DNA from: Beijerinckia sp. 28-YEA-48
GTDB taxonomy: Bacteria; Pseudomonadota; Alphaproteobacteria; Rhizobiales; Beijerinckiaceae
NCBI RefSeq assembly: GCF_900104955.1
Contig: NZ_FNSI01000002.1
Span: forward strand, 62,001-126,000
Length of the DNA stretch: 64,000 nt
Direction of reading: 5' to 3'
Of the stretch, positions 43,533 to 52,126 are shown one piece after another (position 1 is the first letter of the stretch; each line of letters starts with the position of its first letter). Under the pieces are notes generated by a model. That model worked only from the letters and a program-made list of their open reading frames with translations, was not told the DNA's origin and made no database searches. The translations under genes were made by a program, and so were the position numbers.

Positions 43533-45122
43533 GTGTCAGAATCTGTCATGTCCGGGTTGTCTTTGACGTCTTTCTCCCTTGAGCACGGCACCATCCCGGC
43601 AATGGTGCTGTCGACTTGCCGTTGGACAGCGCATGAGCCACTGCTGTGCGAAGGCGATCTACGGCTGACGGGCGCCGAGACCCATGCCCGCATCGGCCCG
43701 CTGCGCGAGGCTCTGATCCAACAGGGCATCGGCCACGGTTCGACGATCGCCCTGCTCGGCGGCAGCACGATCGCGCTGGCGATCACACTGTTCGCCGCCC
43801 TGGAGCTAGGCGCGGTCTGCTGCTTCATCCACGCCTATGAGCGCGAGGATCACAATGCGGCGGTGCTGCGCCAGATCGAGGCGCGGCTGCTCATCGTCGG
43901 GCCACAAGACCTCTATCGCACCAAGGGCGCACGCATCGCCGAAAGCGCTGGCGTGCCTGTGGGGATCGTCCAGTCCGATGCCACCGCCATCGACTTCGGC
44001 GGCACTGTCGCCGCGACAGCACCGACCGCCCTTCGCCCCGTGACTTCGGACGATCCAGCCATGCTGCTGTTATCGTCCGGGACGACGGGGAAGCCGAAAG
44101 CCATCCTGCACAGCCATCGCAGCCTGTTGGCGACAGCCGCTTCAGGCCCCGCGATCTACGGGCAATGTAGCGCCCGCGACAGCGTCGCCATCGGCATGCA
44201 ACCGTCCTTCGCCGCATGGATATTCACCATGCTGCCGTTCTTCGCGGCGCGAGCGCGCATCTGCTTTTCAGAATGGACGAGCGCGCAGGATTATCTGGCC
44301 CTGCTGGCGCGCGAAAAGATCACTATCGCGGCTTTGGTGCCCACGGTGTGGCGCATGGTCGTCGCCGCGGAGCCCGAACAACACGATCTCTCGGCCCTGC
44401 AGGTGGCTTTCTTTTCCGGTGAGCCGGGATCCTCGCGCCTGATCGATGCTCTGGCGGTGATCGCGCCTGATGTGCGCACTGCCTATCTCGCATCCGAGAT
44501 CGGCTGCGCCTGCGGCATTGCCGGCGGTCTCGATGTATTGGCCCAACCGGGCAAGGCCGCGTCTGTCGGCCGCCCGGTTCCCAATGCGGACCTGCGTCTC
44601 GTCGATCCCGAAAGCGACGTATTGCGCGATGTCGCGCCAGGCGAAACCGGCGAGATCGCCATACGCGGCGCTTCGCTCGCTCGCGGCTATTGGAAGAACG
44701 ACGAACTGACAACGGCGCGTTTCATCGACGGCTGGTGGCGCAGCGGCGATCTCGGCCTGATCGATGCCGATGGCTATGTCTTCGTCAAAGGGCGCATCGA
44801 CAACCGCATCAACAGTGGCGGCGTCAAGATCCATGCCGAGGAAGTGGAAGCCGCCCTGCTCACCCACCCGGATATCGCCATGGCCGCCGTGGTCGGCGAG
44901 CCCGATCCGCAATGGGGCGAGCGCGTCGTCGCCCATGTGGTGTCGCGCAATGTCAATCTGACGGCCGCCGCCATCGGTGAATTCTGCGTCAGCGCCGGCC
45001 TGCTGTCCGGCCGGAAGATTCCTAAAGCAATCTATTTCCACGACCGCCTGCCGACCGGACCAACGAACAAACTCTATCGGCAGGCGCTGCGGCAAAAAGG
45101 GGGGCCTTCCGATGCTCAATGA
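43533..45122 (+). CDS. AMP-binding acyl/aryl-CoA synthetase
   Basis: 529-residue class I adenylate-forming enzyme. Motifs are MLLLSSGTTGKPKAILHSHR (phosphate loop), the A5-like segment TAYLASEIGCACG, WRSGDLGLIDADGYVFVKGR (A7-A8 hinge) and the C-terminal GPTNKLYRQAL with the probable catalytic Lys. It would convert a carboxylic acid to its CoA thioester for the preceding dehydrogenase. GTG at 43533 is used; ATG 43548 is an alternative. It overlaps the NicX-like gene by 11 bases. Confidence 0.88.
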   Translation: MSESVMSGLSLTSFSLEHGTIPAMVLSTCRWTAHEPLLCEGDLRLTGAETHARIGPLREALIQQGIGHGSTIALLGGSTIALAITLFAALELGAVCCFIHAYEREDHNAAVLRQIEARLLIVGPQDLYRTKGARIAESAGVPVGIVQSDATAIDFGGTVAATAPTALRPVTSDDPAMLLLSSGTTGKPKAILHSHRSLLATAASGPAIYGQCSARDSVAIGMQPSFAAWIFTMLPFFAARARICFSEWTSAQDYLALLAREKITIAALVPTVWRMVVAAEPEQHDLSALQVAFFSGEPGSSRLIDALAVIAPDVRTAYLASEIGCACGIAGGLDVLAQPGKAASVGRPVPNADLRLVDPESDVLRDVAPGETGEIAIRGASLARGYWKNDELTTARFIDGWWRSGDLGLIDADGYVFVKGRIDNRINSGGVKIHAEEVEAALLTHPDIAMAAVVGEPDPQWGERVVAHVVSRNVNLTAAAIGEFCVSAGLLSGRKIPKAIYFHDRLPTGPTNKLYRQALRQKGGPSDAQ

Positions 45123-46158
45123 CCGGATCGAGGAACGGTGGATCGCCGCCTTCGAGAAAGTGTTCACGCTCAGCAAGATCGGCGCGGGCGACGATGTCGC
45201 CATTCTGGCGGAAAGCCAATCGCGCGCGCTCAACATCCACCTGACCGAGCTGGCCCTGTTGCGCATGGGCGCGCGGCCCTTTCACGTGAGCGTGCCGACG
45301 CCGGCGCAAAAGATCCGCGTGCCGATCCGTTCCACCGGCGCCAGCGCCGCCATCGGCGGCCAGCGCCCGGTGATCGAAGCGCTGAAAGCCTGCCCCGTCG
45401 TCATCGATCTAACGGTCGAAGGGCTGATGCATGCGCCGGAAACCCGCGAAATCCTGCAGGCCGGCACGCGCATTCTCAACATCAGCAACGAACATCCCGA
45501 TGCGCTCGAACGGCTGGTGCCGGATGAGACGATCCGGCAGCGTTGCCTGCGCGCGCGCGAACTGTGCAAGAACGCCAGCCGCATGACGGTGACATCGGCC
45601 GCCGGTACAAACCTCGACATCGATCTGGTTAAAACCGTGCACGTGCCGATCTGGGGCTATACCGACAAGCCCGGCACATTGGCACATTGGCCCGGCGGGC
45701 TTATCGTCAATTTCCCGCGCGCCAACACCGTCAACGGCACTTTGGTGATCGATGCCGGAGACATCAATCTCACCTTCAAACGCTATCTCGACTCGCCCGT
45801 GACATTAACCCTTGAGAACGATTTCGTCGTTGATATCGCCGGGCAAGGTACAGACGCCGAACTGATGCGCCGCTATCTGGCGGTGTGGGGCGACAGGAAT
45901 GCCTATGCAGTCGCTCATGTCGGCATTGGCCTGCATCCGGATGCGCGCTACGAGGCGCTGACCATGTACGACCAGCGCGACACCAACGGCACGGAGCTGC
46001 GCGCCTTCGCCGGCAACTTCCTGTTCTCTACCGGCGCCAACGAATTCGCTGACCGGTTCACCCTCGGCCATTTCGACATTCCCGTGCGCGGCTGCACCAT
46101 CAAGGTGGACGATACGGTGCTCGTGGAAGCCGGCGCGTTGACGCAGGTGCTAGCATGA
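45112..46158 (+). CDS. NicX-like ring-cleaving dioxygenase (2,5-dihydroxypyridine dioxygenase family)
   Basis: 348 residues, the length of NicX. The family is related to M29 aminopeptidases but acts as an Fe(II) extradiol-type dioxygenase. Matching blocks are GTLVIDAGDINLTFKRYL, VAHVGIGLHPDARY, RAFAGNFLFSTGANEF and LGHFDIPVRGCTIKVDD. His269, His320 and Asp322 fall where I recall the iron ligands of Pseudomonas NicX. It would open a hydroxylated pyridine or related ring. It overlaps the CoA ligase by 11 bases and the alpha/beta hydrolase by four. Substrate is unproven and the context differs from nicotinate clusters. Confidence 0.8.
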   Translation: MLNDRIEERWIAAFEKVFTLSKIGAGDDVAILAESQSRALNIHLTELALLRMGARPFHVSVPTPAQKIRVPIRSTGASAAIGGQRPVIEALKACPVVIDLTVEGLMHAPETREILQAGTRILNISNEHPDALERLVPDETIRQRCLRARELCKNASRMTVTSAAGTNLDIDLVKTVHVPIWGYTDKPGTLAHWPGGLIVNFPRANTVNGTLVIDAGDINLTFKRYLDSPVTLTLENDFVVDIAGQGTDAELMRRYLAVWGDRNAYAVAHVGIGLHPDARYEALTMYDQRDTNGTELRAFAGNFLFSTGANEFADRFTLGHFDIPVRGCTIKVDDTVLVEAGALTQVLA

Positions 46159-46937
46159 CCGAGCTTGCAGCCAACACACTCGCCGCAAAGACGCGCGGCC
46201 GAGGCCAGCCCATCGTGTTCCTGCATGGCCTCGGCGGCAGCAGCGAAAGCTGGGTGCCGCAATTGCGCACGCTCGGCGATCATTACCATTGCATCGCGCC
46301 CGATCTGCCGGGCTATGGCGCCTCGCCGGAAACGACGCCGATGAGCCTGTCGGCCTGGGCCGATGCCTTGGCGCGTCTCTTCGATGCCATGAAGCTCGAC
46401 AAGGTCATTCTTGTCGGCCATTCGCTGGGCGGCATGCTGGCGCAGGAATTCATGATCGACCATGCGGCGCGCGTGTCGAAACTCGTGCTCTCCTGCACCA
46501 GCCCGGCCTTCGGCCGCAAGGATGGCGAATTTCAAAAGCAGTTCGTCTCGGCCCGGCTGCGCAAGCTGGAAGAAGGCGGCACGATGCGCGATGTCGCCGA
46601 AGAAGCGACCCCGACCTTGTTCAGCCCCGCCGCCAGCCACGAGGCCGTCGATTCGGCCATTGTCACCATGTGGCAAGTGCCGGAAAAGACCTATCGCGCC
46701 GCGCTCGACTGCCTGGTCGGCTTCGACCGCAAGGAAGAATTGACGAAGATCGCCGTGCCGACCCTGCTTCTGTCAGCCGAGCACGATCGCGCCGCGCCTC
46801 TCATCGTGATGGAGCGCATGGCGGAGAAAATCCCGCACGCCCGCCATGTATCGATGCCGGGCCTCGGCCACCTGCCCAACATCGAAGCGCCGGAACGCTT
46901 CGACCATGCGCTGACCACGTTTATCAAAGCGGTTTGA
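46155..46937 (+). CDS. Alpha/beta hydrolase, NicD/PcaD-like
   Basis: 260-residue alpha/beta-fold hydrolase. The oxyanion segment is FLHGLGGSSESW, the nucleophile elbow VGHSLGGMLAQEF, an Asp lies in SAEHDRAAP and the His in MPGLGHLPNIEAP. Relatives are 3-oxoadipate enol-lactonases and NicD, the N-formylmaleamate deformylase that acts directly after NicX. Because the gene overlaps the NicX-like gene, hydrolysis of the ring-cleavage product is the likely role. Last gene of the operon. Confidence 0.82.
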   Translation: MTELAANTLAAKTRGRGQPIVFLHGLGGSSESWVPQLRTLGDHYHCIAPDLPGYGASPETTPMSLSAWADALARLFDAMKLDKVILVGHSLGGMLAQEFMIDHAARVSKLVLSCTSPAFGRKDGEFQKQFVSARLRKLEEGGTMRDVAEEATPTLFSPAASHEAVDSAIVTMWQVPEKTYRAALDCLVGFDRKEELTKIAVPTLLLSAEHDRAAPLIVMERMAEKIPHARHVSMPGLGHLPNIEAPERFDHALTTFIKAV

Positions 46938-47321
46938 GGCGGGATCGCGGTTCTGGAAACGCGATAGAGAGGCCTCGGTGTCATCCCCGACGCCTGCGCG
47001 GCAGGCGATCGGGGATCCAGGGCAACCACTTTATTCTTATGGAGCGCATCGCGCGCATCCATCACGCAGCCGTTCGTCACACAGGCCAAACATAATTCCG
47101 CCGCCCCACTTTCCTATTCTAGAAGACGGAAGGTCCTCGCTGAGCGCACCTTCTGGGGTCCGAAGAGCCCTCAGGGAGGGGGTGTCCCGCGATTCTGAGG
47201 AACAACCCCATGGAAGGACACTGTCAAGCGGGCAAAAAGCGCAAATGCGGGACAACCGTATATGCCATAAATAGCTGCGGCACAGTGCTAACCTGAAACG
47301 CCAGCACCGCGCCCCTTGTCC
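46938..47321. repeat. Gene-free region with palindromic repeat
   Basis: 384 bases between two operons. A strong composite hairpin lies at 46983-47016 (ATCCCCG...CGGGGAT enclosing CGCCTGC/GCAGGCG, separated by GCG) followed by ATCCAGGGC, like dispersed palindromes in Rhizobiales. On the minus strand 47037-47255 is a short open frame ending FGLCDERLRDGCARCAP, a sequence I associate with repeats and not with a real protein. It may act as terminator for both convergent operons. Confidence 0.5.
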
Positions 47322-48314
47322 TTATGGCACGGTGAGAACGATCTTGCCGATATGCGTCGAGGTTTCCATCAGCGCGTGCGCCTCAGCCGCCTCTTCCAGC
47401 GTGAAGACTTGGTGAACGGCCGACTTGATCCGCCCCGCTTCGATCAACGGCCAGATCTTGGCGCGCAGCGTCGTCGCGATCGCCGCCTTGAAGGCAACGG
47501 GGCGAGCCCGCAACGTCGAACCGGTGATCCAGGCACGCTTAAGCATCAGCGGCATGATGTCGATCGGCGCCTGCGAACCCCCGAGGAAAGCGATCAGCAC
47601 GATACGGCCTTCCAAGGCCACGCAGGCGATTTCGCGCTTCAGATAATCGCCACCGACCATGTCGAGAATGACGTCGGCGCCCTTGCCTTCGGTCGCCTGT
47701 TTCACCACTTTGACGAAATCCTGCGTCTTGTAATTGATCGTCACGTCGGCGCCGAAGTCCTGGCAGGCGCGGCATTTGTCGTCGCTACCCGCAGTGGTGA
47801 TGACGCGGCTGCCCAGCGCTTTCGCCATCTGAATGGCGGTAACGCCGATGCCCGAAGAACCGCCTTGGATCAGCAAGGTTTCGCCGGCCGTCAACCGACC
47901 GCGATCGAACACATTGCTCCACACGGTGAAGAAGGTTTCCGGCAAGGATGCCGCTTCGATCAGGCTGAGACCCTTTGGCACCGGCAAGCATTGACCAGCT
48001 GGCACCGCGCAATATTCAGCGTAACCGCCGCCTGTGACCAAGGCGCAGACTTCATCGCCGACCTTCCAACCCGATACGGCCCCGCCGACCTGTTCGATGC
48101 GGCCGGCGATTTCAAGGCCGGGAATGTCGCTCGCGCCGGGCGGTGGCGGATAGACACCGCTGCGCTGCGCCACGTCCGGCCGATTGACGCCGGCAGCCGC
48201 CACGCGCACGAGCACGTCGTCGGCCGCTATCGTCGGCACCGGCCGCGTCGTCATCCGCAGCACGTCGGGACCGCCCGGTTGCGTGATTTCGACAGCCTGC
48301 ATCGTCTTTGTCAT
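47322..48314 (-). CDS. NAD(P)H:quinone oxidoreductase, PIG3/QOR family (MDR)
   Basis: 330-residue medium-chain reductase without the structural zinc. Marks are MQAVEITQPGGPDVLRM at the N-terminus, GVNRPDVAQRSGVYPPPPGA, and the nucleotide-binding LIQGGSSGIGVTAIQMAKAL. These enzymes reduce quinones or enones with NAD(P)H; some act as enoyl reductases. Third gene of the GntR operon, 27 bases after the PaaK-like gene. Could reduce an unsaturated ring-fission intermediate. Confidence 0.88.
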   Translation of the reverse strand: MTKTMQAVEITQPGGPDVLRMTTRPVPTIAADDVLVRVAAAGVNRPDVAQRSGVYPPPPGASDIPGLEIAGRIEQVGGAVSGWKVGDEVCALVTGGGYAEYCAVPAGQCLPVPKGLSLIEAASLPETFFTVWSNVFDRGRLTAGETLLIQGGSSGIGVTAIQMAKALGSRVITTAGSDDKCRACQDFGADVTINYKTQDFVKVVKQATEGKGADVILDMVGGDYLKREIACVALEGRIVLIAFLGGSQAPIDIMPLMLKRAWITGSTLRARPVAFKAAIATTLRAKIWPLIEAGRIKSAVHQVFTLEEAAEAHALMETSTHIGKIVLTVP

Positions 48315-48341
48315 GCGCTTCTCATTGGTAGGTGAGGATGG

Positions 48342-49604
48342 TCAGGCGCGCCAAAGCCGCCGCGACTTCATCTCGTAGCGTGGCAGCGTATGGGGCGGCA
48401 GCAGAGTAATCTCGCTCGGAACCTGCAGCCGTTCAGCGAAAGCCAAGGCCAAACGCCGCTCGAGGTGAGCGACATCGCTGACGTCGAGACCGTATTCGGC
48501 GCGCAGATGCAGACGGTCATCGTTCTGCCGGTGGACAATTTCGAACGCCAAGGTCGTTTCGGGATTGAACGCAGCAACCACGGCCTGCACCTGCGAAGGC
48601 AGGATGCGGCGATCTTCGATGACGATCGCATCATCGATGCGGCCGAGGCAAGTCAGGCGCGGCGTCGTGCGCCCGCACGGACAGGCCGACAGATGGGCGC
48701 GCACGATGTCGCCGGTGCGCAGCCGCACCACAGGCGTGCATTCGCGTGTCAGGTGGGTGGCCACCAGTTCTCCTTCGATACCATCTTCAAAAGGCAGAAC
48801 ACGCCCCGTCAACGGATCGACCAATTCGAGCAGCAGGCCGTTGGTCGCCACCAGATGATTGCCTTCCGACAGGCCGCAGCGCGCACCGTAAACCGGCAGG
48901 AGATCGGCATTGCCAAGACCCTCGACCGCCGGAACGCCAGTGACGCGCTCAATGACGCGGCGCAATTCCGGAATGCTGCCGCCCGGCTCGGCGCCGAGCA
49001 GAATGCCGCGCAAGGTCGGGATGTTCAGCCCGTCCGCGCCGAGATAATCGGTCAAGTGATCGATATAGGACGGCGTGCAGATCATGAAGTTGATGCGCGT
49101 GTCGTTGGCGATGCGCAACAGGTGTTGCGGATCGACCGGGCCGGCGGGCACCACTGTCGCCCCGAGCCGCTGAAACCCAGCCGCGATCGGCAAGCCGCCA
49201 GTGAACATGCCGAAGCCGAGCGCGTCGAGCACGACATCGCCCTCGCCCACGCCATTGATGGAGAAGCATTCCTGCGCCGTCGCCACCCAGCTTTCCCAGT
49301 CGCGCGCCGTGATGCCGACATAGTGCGGCGGCGCGGTCGTGCCCGACGATGAATGAATGAAGCGCACATCTTTCAGATCGGCAACGGCATGGTGGCCGAG
49401 CGGCGGCGCCTGCGTCTGGCTCAGGCGGATTTCCGACAGGACCATCATCGGCAGATCGGCAATGTCGCGCATATGATCGAGTTTCGCGACGGCTACGCCC
49501 TTGAGCTTCTGCGCATAGAAAGGCGAGCGCGCCACGAGGCGCTGCAATTGCGCCTGTAGCACTGCGACATCCGGATCGGCGCAGTAGAATCGGGCCGCAG
49601 CCAT
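48342..49604 (-). CDS. Phenylacetate-CoA ligase-like adenylating enzyme
   Basis: 420-residue PaaK-like member of the adenylate-forming family, with the N-terminal FYAQKLKGV segment, RLRTGDIVRAH hinge, and ACPCGRTTPRL Zn/Cys motif typical of PaaK. The phosphate-binding loop reads HSSSGTTAPPHYVG where GTTGKPT is normal, so the conserved Gly-Lys is absent. It presumably makes an aryl-CoA or acyl-CoA. The ATG overlaps the GntR stop by one base (TGATG). Confidence 0.82.
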   Translation of the reverse strand: MAAARFYCADPDVAVLQAQLQRLVARSPFYAQKLKGVAVAKLDHMRDIADLPMMVLSEIRLSQTQAPPLGHHAVADLKDVRFIHSSSGTTAPPHYVGITARDWESWVATAQECFSINGVGEGDVVLDALGFGMFTGGLPIAAGFQRLGATVVPAGPVDPQHLLRIANDTRINFMICTPSYIDHLTDYLGADGLNIPTLRGILLGAEPGGSIPELRRVIERVTGVPAVEGLGNADLLPVYGARCGLSEGNHLVATNGLLLELVDPLTGRVLPFEDGIEGELVATHLTRECTPVVRLRTGDIVRAHLSACPCGRTTPRLTCLGRIDDAIVIEDRRILPSQVQAVVAAFNPETTLAFEIVHRQNDDRLHLRAEYGLDVSDVAHLERRLALAFAERLQVPSEITLLPPHTLPRYEMKSRRLWRA

Positions 49605-50308
49605 CAGCTATCGGCACCATGTTCGAAAAGCAGATGGGCCTTCATCAGCTCCACCGCACGTTCGCTGTCGCCCTCCTCCACCGCGCGCGCAATCGCTTCG
49701 TGCTGGGCATGGCATTCGATGACCCAGGCACGATCCTGGACACGCGGACTGATCGAGGTCCGGATCGGCCGGACTAACTCCGCCAGGAAATAGCCGAACA
49801 GTGGATTGGCGGCGAGATGAGCGAGCGTGATGTGGAAGTCTGTGAGCGCGTTGATCGCCCGCGCCGGGGTTAAGTTCGGATTGGCCGAATGGGACAGGGC
49901 CGTGCGTAGATCAAGCAGATCGCGCGGCGAGCGGCAGGCAACCGTCCGCATCAACCCGGGCTCGATGCTGAGGCGCACTTCAAGCAACTGACCATCGTCC
50001 GTCACCGGCAGAGCGACGCTGTTCCGCGATGGCCGGAATTCATCTGGCACGCGCTCGGAAACGAAGGTGCCACCAGCCGAGCCGCGACGAACTTCCAGAT
50101 AACCACGGGTCTCCAGCACCCTGACGGCCTCGCGGATAACCGTACGAGAGACGCCGAAGCTCTCCGCCAGTCGCGGCTCGGACGGCAATTTCGCGCCAGG
50201 ACCGAGATCGCCGCGGTTGATCGCATCGCGCATCTGCTGGACGACGGATTCCGATTTGCGCCCCTGACGGATCACTTCGATGTTCTTCAGGAGTGGGCTT
50301 GATGGCAT
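49604..50308 (-). CDS. GntR-family regulator, FadR/FCD subgroup
   Basis: 234 residues. Winged helix at about 20-85 (SVVQQMRDAINRGDLGPGAK, LPSEPRLAESFGVSRTVIRE, AVRVLETRGYLEVRRG) and an FCD effector domain (DFHITLAHLAANPLF and ECHAQHEAIARAVEEGD, containing the His/Asp metal positions). First gene of its operon, divergent from the MHS transporter across 422 bases. The perfect palindrome at 50454-50472 is its probable operator. Inducer likely a carboxylate. Confidence 0.9.
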   Translation of the reverse strand: MPSSPLLKNIEVIRQGRKSESVVQQMRDAINRGDLGPGAKLPSEPRLAESFGVSRTVIREAVRVLETRGYLEVRRGSAGGTFVSERVPDEFRPSRNSVALPVTDDGQLLEVRLSIEPGLMRTVACRSPRDLLDLRTALSHSANPNLTPARAINALTDFHITLAHLAANPLFGYFLAELVRPIRTSISPRVQDRAWVIECHAQHEAIARAVEEGDSERAVELMKAHLLFEHGADS

Positions 50309-50422
50309 GGAGGCTTCACTATCTGGCTCGGCATGCGGCCGGATGGCCGCCCGAATGGTTCATACCCGCCTCCCGCAGTTCGTACCATTTGTAATCCCTG
50401 TATCGGGAACCACTGAACAGGC

Positions 50423-50452
50423 TTGACTCGGACGGCAAGGCATATGTCTAAT
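50423..50452 (+). promoter_or_regulatory. Promoter of the transporter-amidohydrolase operon
   Basis: TTGACT (50423-50428), 18 bases, then TCTAAT (50447-50452): each box is one base from consensus. The palindromic operator begins two bases after the -10. Confidence 0.6.
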
Positions 50453-50453
50453 G

Positions 50454-50472
50454 TCTAACATATAATGTTAGA
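50454..50472. promoter_or_regulatory. GntR operator: perfect 8+3+8 inverted repeat
   Basis: TCTAACAT (50454-50461), ATA, ATGTTAGA (50465-50472). Placed directly after the -10 of the transporter promoter and 146 bases from the GntR start, so binding would repress the plus-strand operon. Confidence 0.75.
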
Positions 50473-50730
50473 TGCGGGAGGGGATTGGCAACAGAAAGTT
50501 TCGGCCGTCGGCACCAGACCGAACGGCAAGGGGGACGTCAACGGACGCAACGGAGGGGACCGGCCCATGAATGGCCGGGAAAGCCAGCGGCAAACGGCCC
50601 CAAGAGGCCGGGCGCCGACAGAAGAGTCCTGATGCCCAACCTTGCCCGAGAGGCACTGCTGCGGGCGCCGCCTGCACCGCATCGGCCACGGGCGCCGGGC
50701 GCGGCCAGCATCATCTCGGGGGAGCACATC

Positions 50731-52035
50731 ATGACGCAAGTGAACACCACGGCCGCGGCCGCACCACGAACATCCAACATGTTTCGGGTCGCATTGGCCT
50801 CGTGCATCGGCACGGCCATCGAATATTATGATTACCTTGCCTTCGGCATCGCCGCGGCGTTGATCTTCAACCAATTGTTCTTTCCGGCGCAGGACCCGCT
50901 GACCGGCACCCTGCTCGCTTTCGCCGCCTTCGGCACAGGCTTCATCGTGCGACCACTGGGCGGCATCATCATCGGCCATTTCGGCGATCGCATCGGCCGC
51001 AAACGCATGCTGGTGCTGACGCTGGTGTTGATGGGTGGCGCCACGTTCCTCATCGGCTGCTTGCCAACTTATGAACAGATCGGCATCTGGGCACCGATCG
51101 CGCTTGTGCTCCTGCGGCTGATCCAGGGCTTTTCGGCGGGCGGAGAATGGGCCGGCGCGGTGTTGATGGCGGTCGAACATGCGCCGCCGAACCGGCGCGG
51201 CTTTTACGGTAGCTGGGCCATGCTGGGCATTGGTCTGGGAAGCCTTCTCGCACTCCTGGCTTTTGCGGCGCTGGGTGGCCTCGATCCGCAGGCTTTCCGC
51301 GATTGGGGCTGGCGCGTGCCTTTCCTCATCAGCGCGATCTTGATTCCAGTCGGTCTATATATTCGCCTGCGCATCGCGGAGTCGCCATCGTTCGATGAAT
51401 TGCGCAAGCGCAATGCGGTCTTACGCGTTCCCATTCTCGATGCGATCCGCAACTATCCGAAGGCCATCCTGCTCACGGCAGGCACCAATCTCGGCTACAA
51501 TACCTTCATCTATCTTGTTTTCACTTTCACACTCACTTATGCGACGCAACAGTTGAAGCTGCCGCGCAGCCTGATTTTGAATGCATCAATGGCCGGCGCG
51601 GTGCTGCAAATGCTGTCGGTGCTGCTGTTCGCCGCCATCTCAGACAAGGTCGGCCGCAAACCGGTGCTGATGGTCGGAGCGGTAGCGATCGCGGCCTACG
51701 CTTTCATCTTCTTCCGTATTCTCGATATCGGTACGCCGACGGCGGTCTATGTCGCGATTTGCATGGCTTATGTCGTGTCCGCCATCATGTTCGGACCGAT
51801 CGGCGCCTTCTTCTGCGAGCATTTCGGCACGCAGGTTCGCTACAGCGGCGCGTCACTGGGCTATCAGCTCGGCGCGGTGCTTGGCGGCGGCCTCGCCCCG
51901 ACCCTGGCGGTGGCGCTCTACAGCATGAGCAACAATCAGACATGGTCGGTGTCGCTCTACGTCGCGATCGTTGCAGCCATCAGCCTCGTCTGCCTGATGT
52001 TGTTGCGCGAAACGGCGCACGAGGAGCAAAAATAG
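50731..52035 (+). CDS. MFS transporter, metabolite:H+ symporter (MHS) family
   Basis: 434-residue inner-membrane symporter with about 12 spans, from ATG 50731 preceded by GGGGAG. Family marks are ALASCIGTAIEYYDYLAFGI at the start, the loop 2-3 motif GHFGDRIGRKRMLVLTLVLM, and LIQGFSAGGEWAGAVLM in span 4. MHS carriers import shikimate, alpha-ketoglutarate, betaines and aromatic acids. A second uptake route, the Bug protein, follows. Substrate probably shared with the downstream amidohydrolase. Confidence 0.9.
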   Translation: MTQVNTTAAAAPRTSNMFRVALASCIGTAIEYYDYLAFGIAAALIFNQLFFPAQDPLTGTLLAFAAFGTGFIVRPLGGIIIGHFGDRIGRKRMLVLTLVLMGGATFLIGCLPTYEQIGIWAPIALVLLRLIQGFSAGGEWAGAVLMAVEHAPPNRRGFYGSWAMLGIGLGSLLALLAFAALGGLDPQAFRDWGWRVPFLISAILIPVGLYIRLRIAESPSFDELRKRNAVLRVPILDAIRNYPKAILLTAGTNLGYNTFIYLVFTFTLTYATQQLKLPRSLILNASMAGAVLQMLSVLLFAAISDKVGRKPVLMVGAVAIAAYAFIFFRILDIGTPTAVYVAICMAYVVSAIMFGPIGAFFCEHFGTQVRYSGASLGYQLGAVLGGGLAPTLAVALYSMSNNQTWSVSLYVAIVAAISLVCLMLLRETAHEEQK

Positions 52036-52126
52036 TCGGCATCGGCCTCTCCGGACTGGTATCGCTTCTGCGTCCAGTCTGGGGAGTGTAATAAAGTATC
52101 GTAGAAAACTTCAGAGGGAGACATGA

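Larger units (their letters stand above)
50309..50730. promoter_or_regulatory. Divergent control region, GntR to MHS transporter
   Basis: 422 bases without a credible gene. The left half holds the promoter of the GntR operon (not resolved), the centre holds a strong promoter and operator for the transporter operon, and 50473-50730 is an unusually long GC-rich leader of about 258 bases. Open frames run through the leader but lack a ribosome-binding site and family features. Confidence 0.5.

Noticed and set aside
47037-47255. Small minus-strand protein gene in the intergenic repeat
   Set aside because: Ending FGLCDERLRDGCARCAP is a sequence I associate with repetitive intergenic DNA; no ribosome-binding site, and it overlaps the palindrome region.
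50485-50730. N-terminal extension of the MHS transporter
   Set aside because: The extension is Arg/Pro-rich and polar, and ATG 50731 has a good ribosome-binding site followed by the usual family N-terminus.
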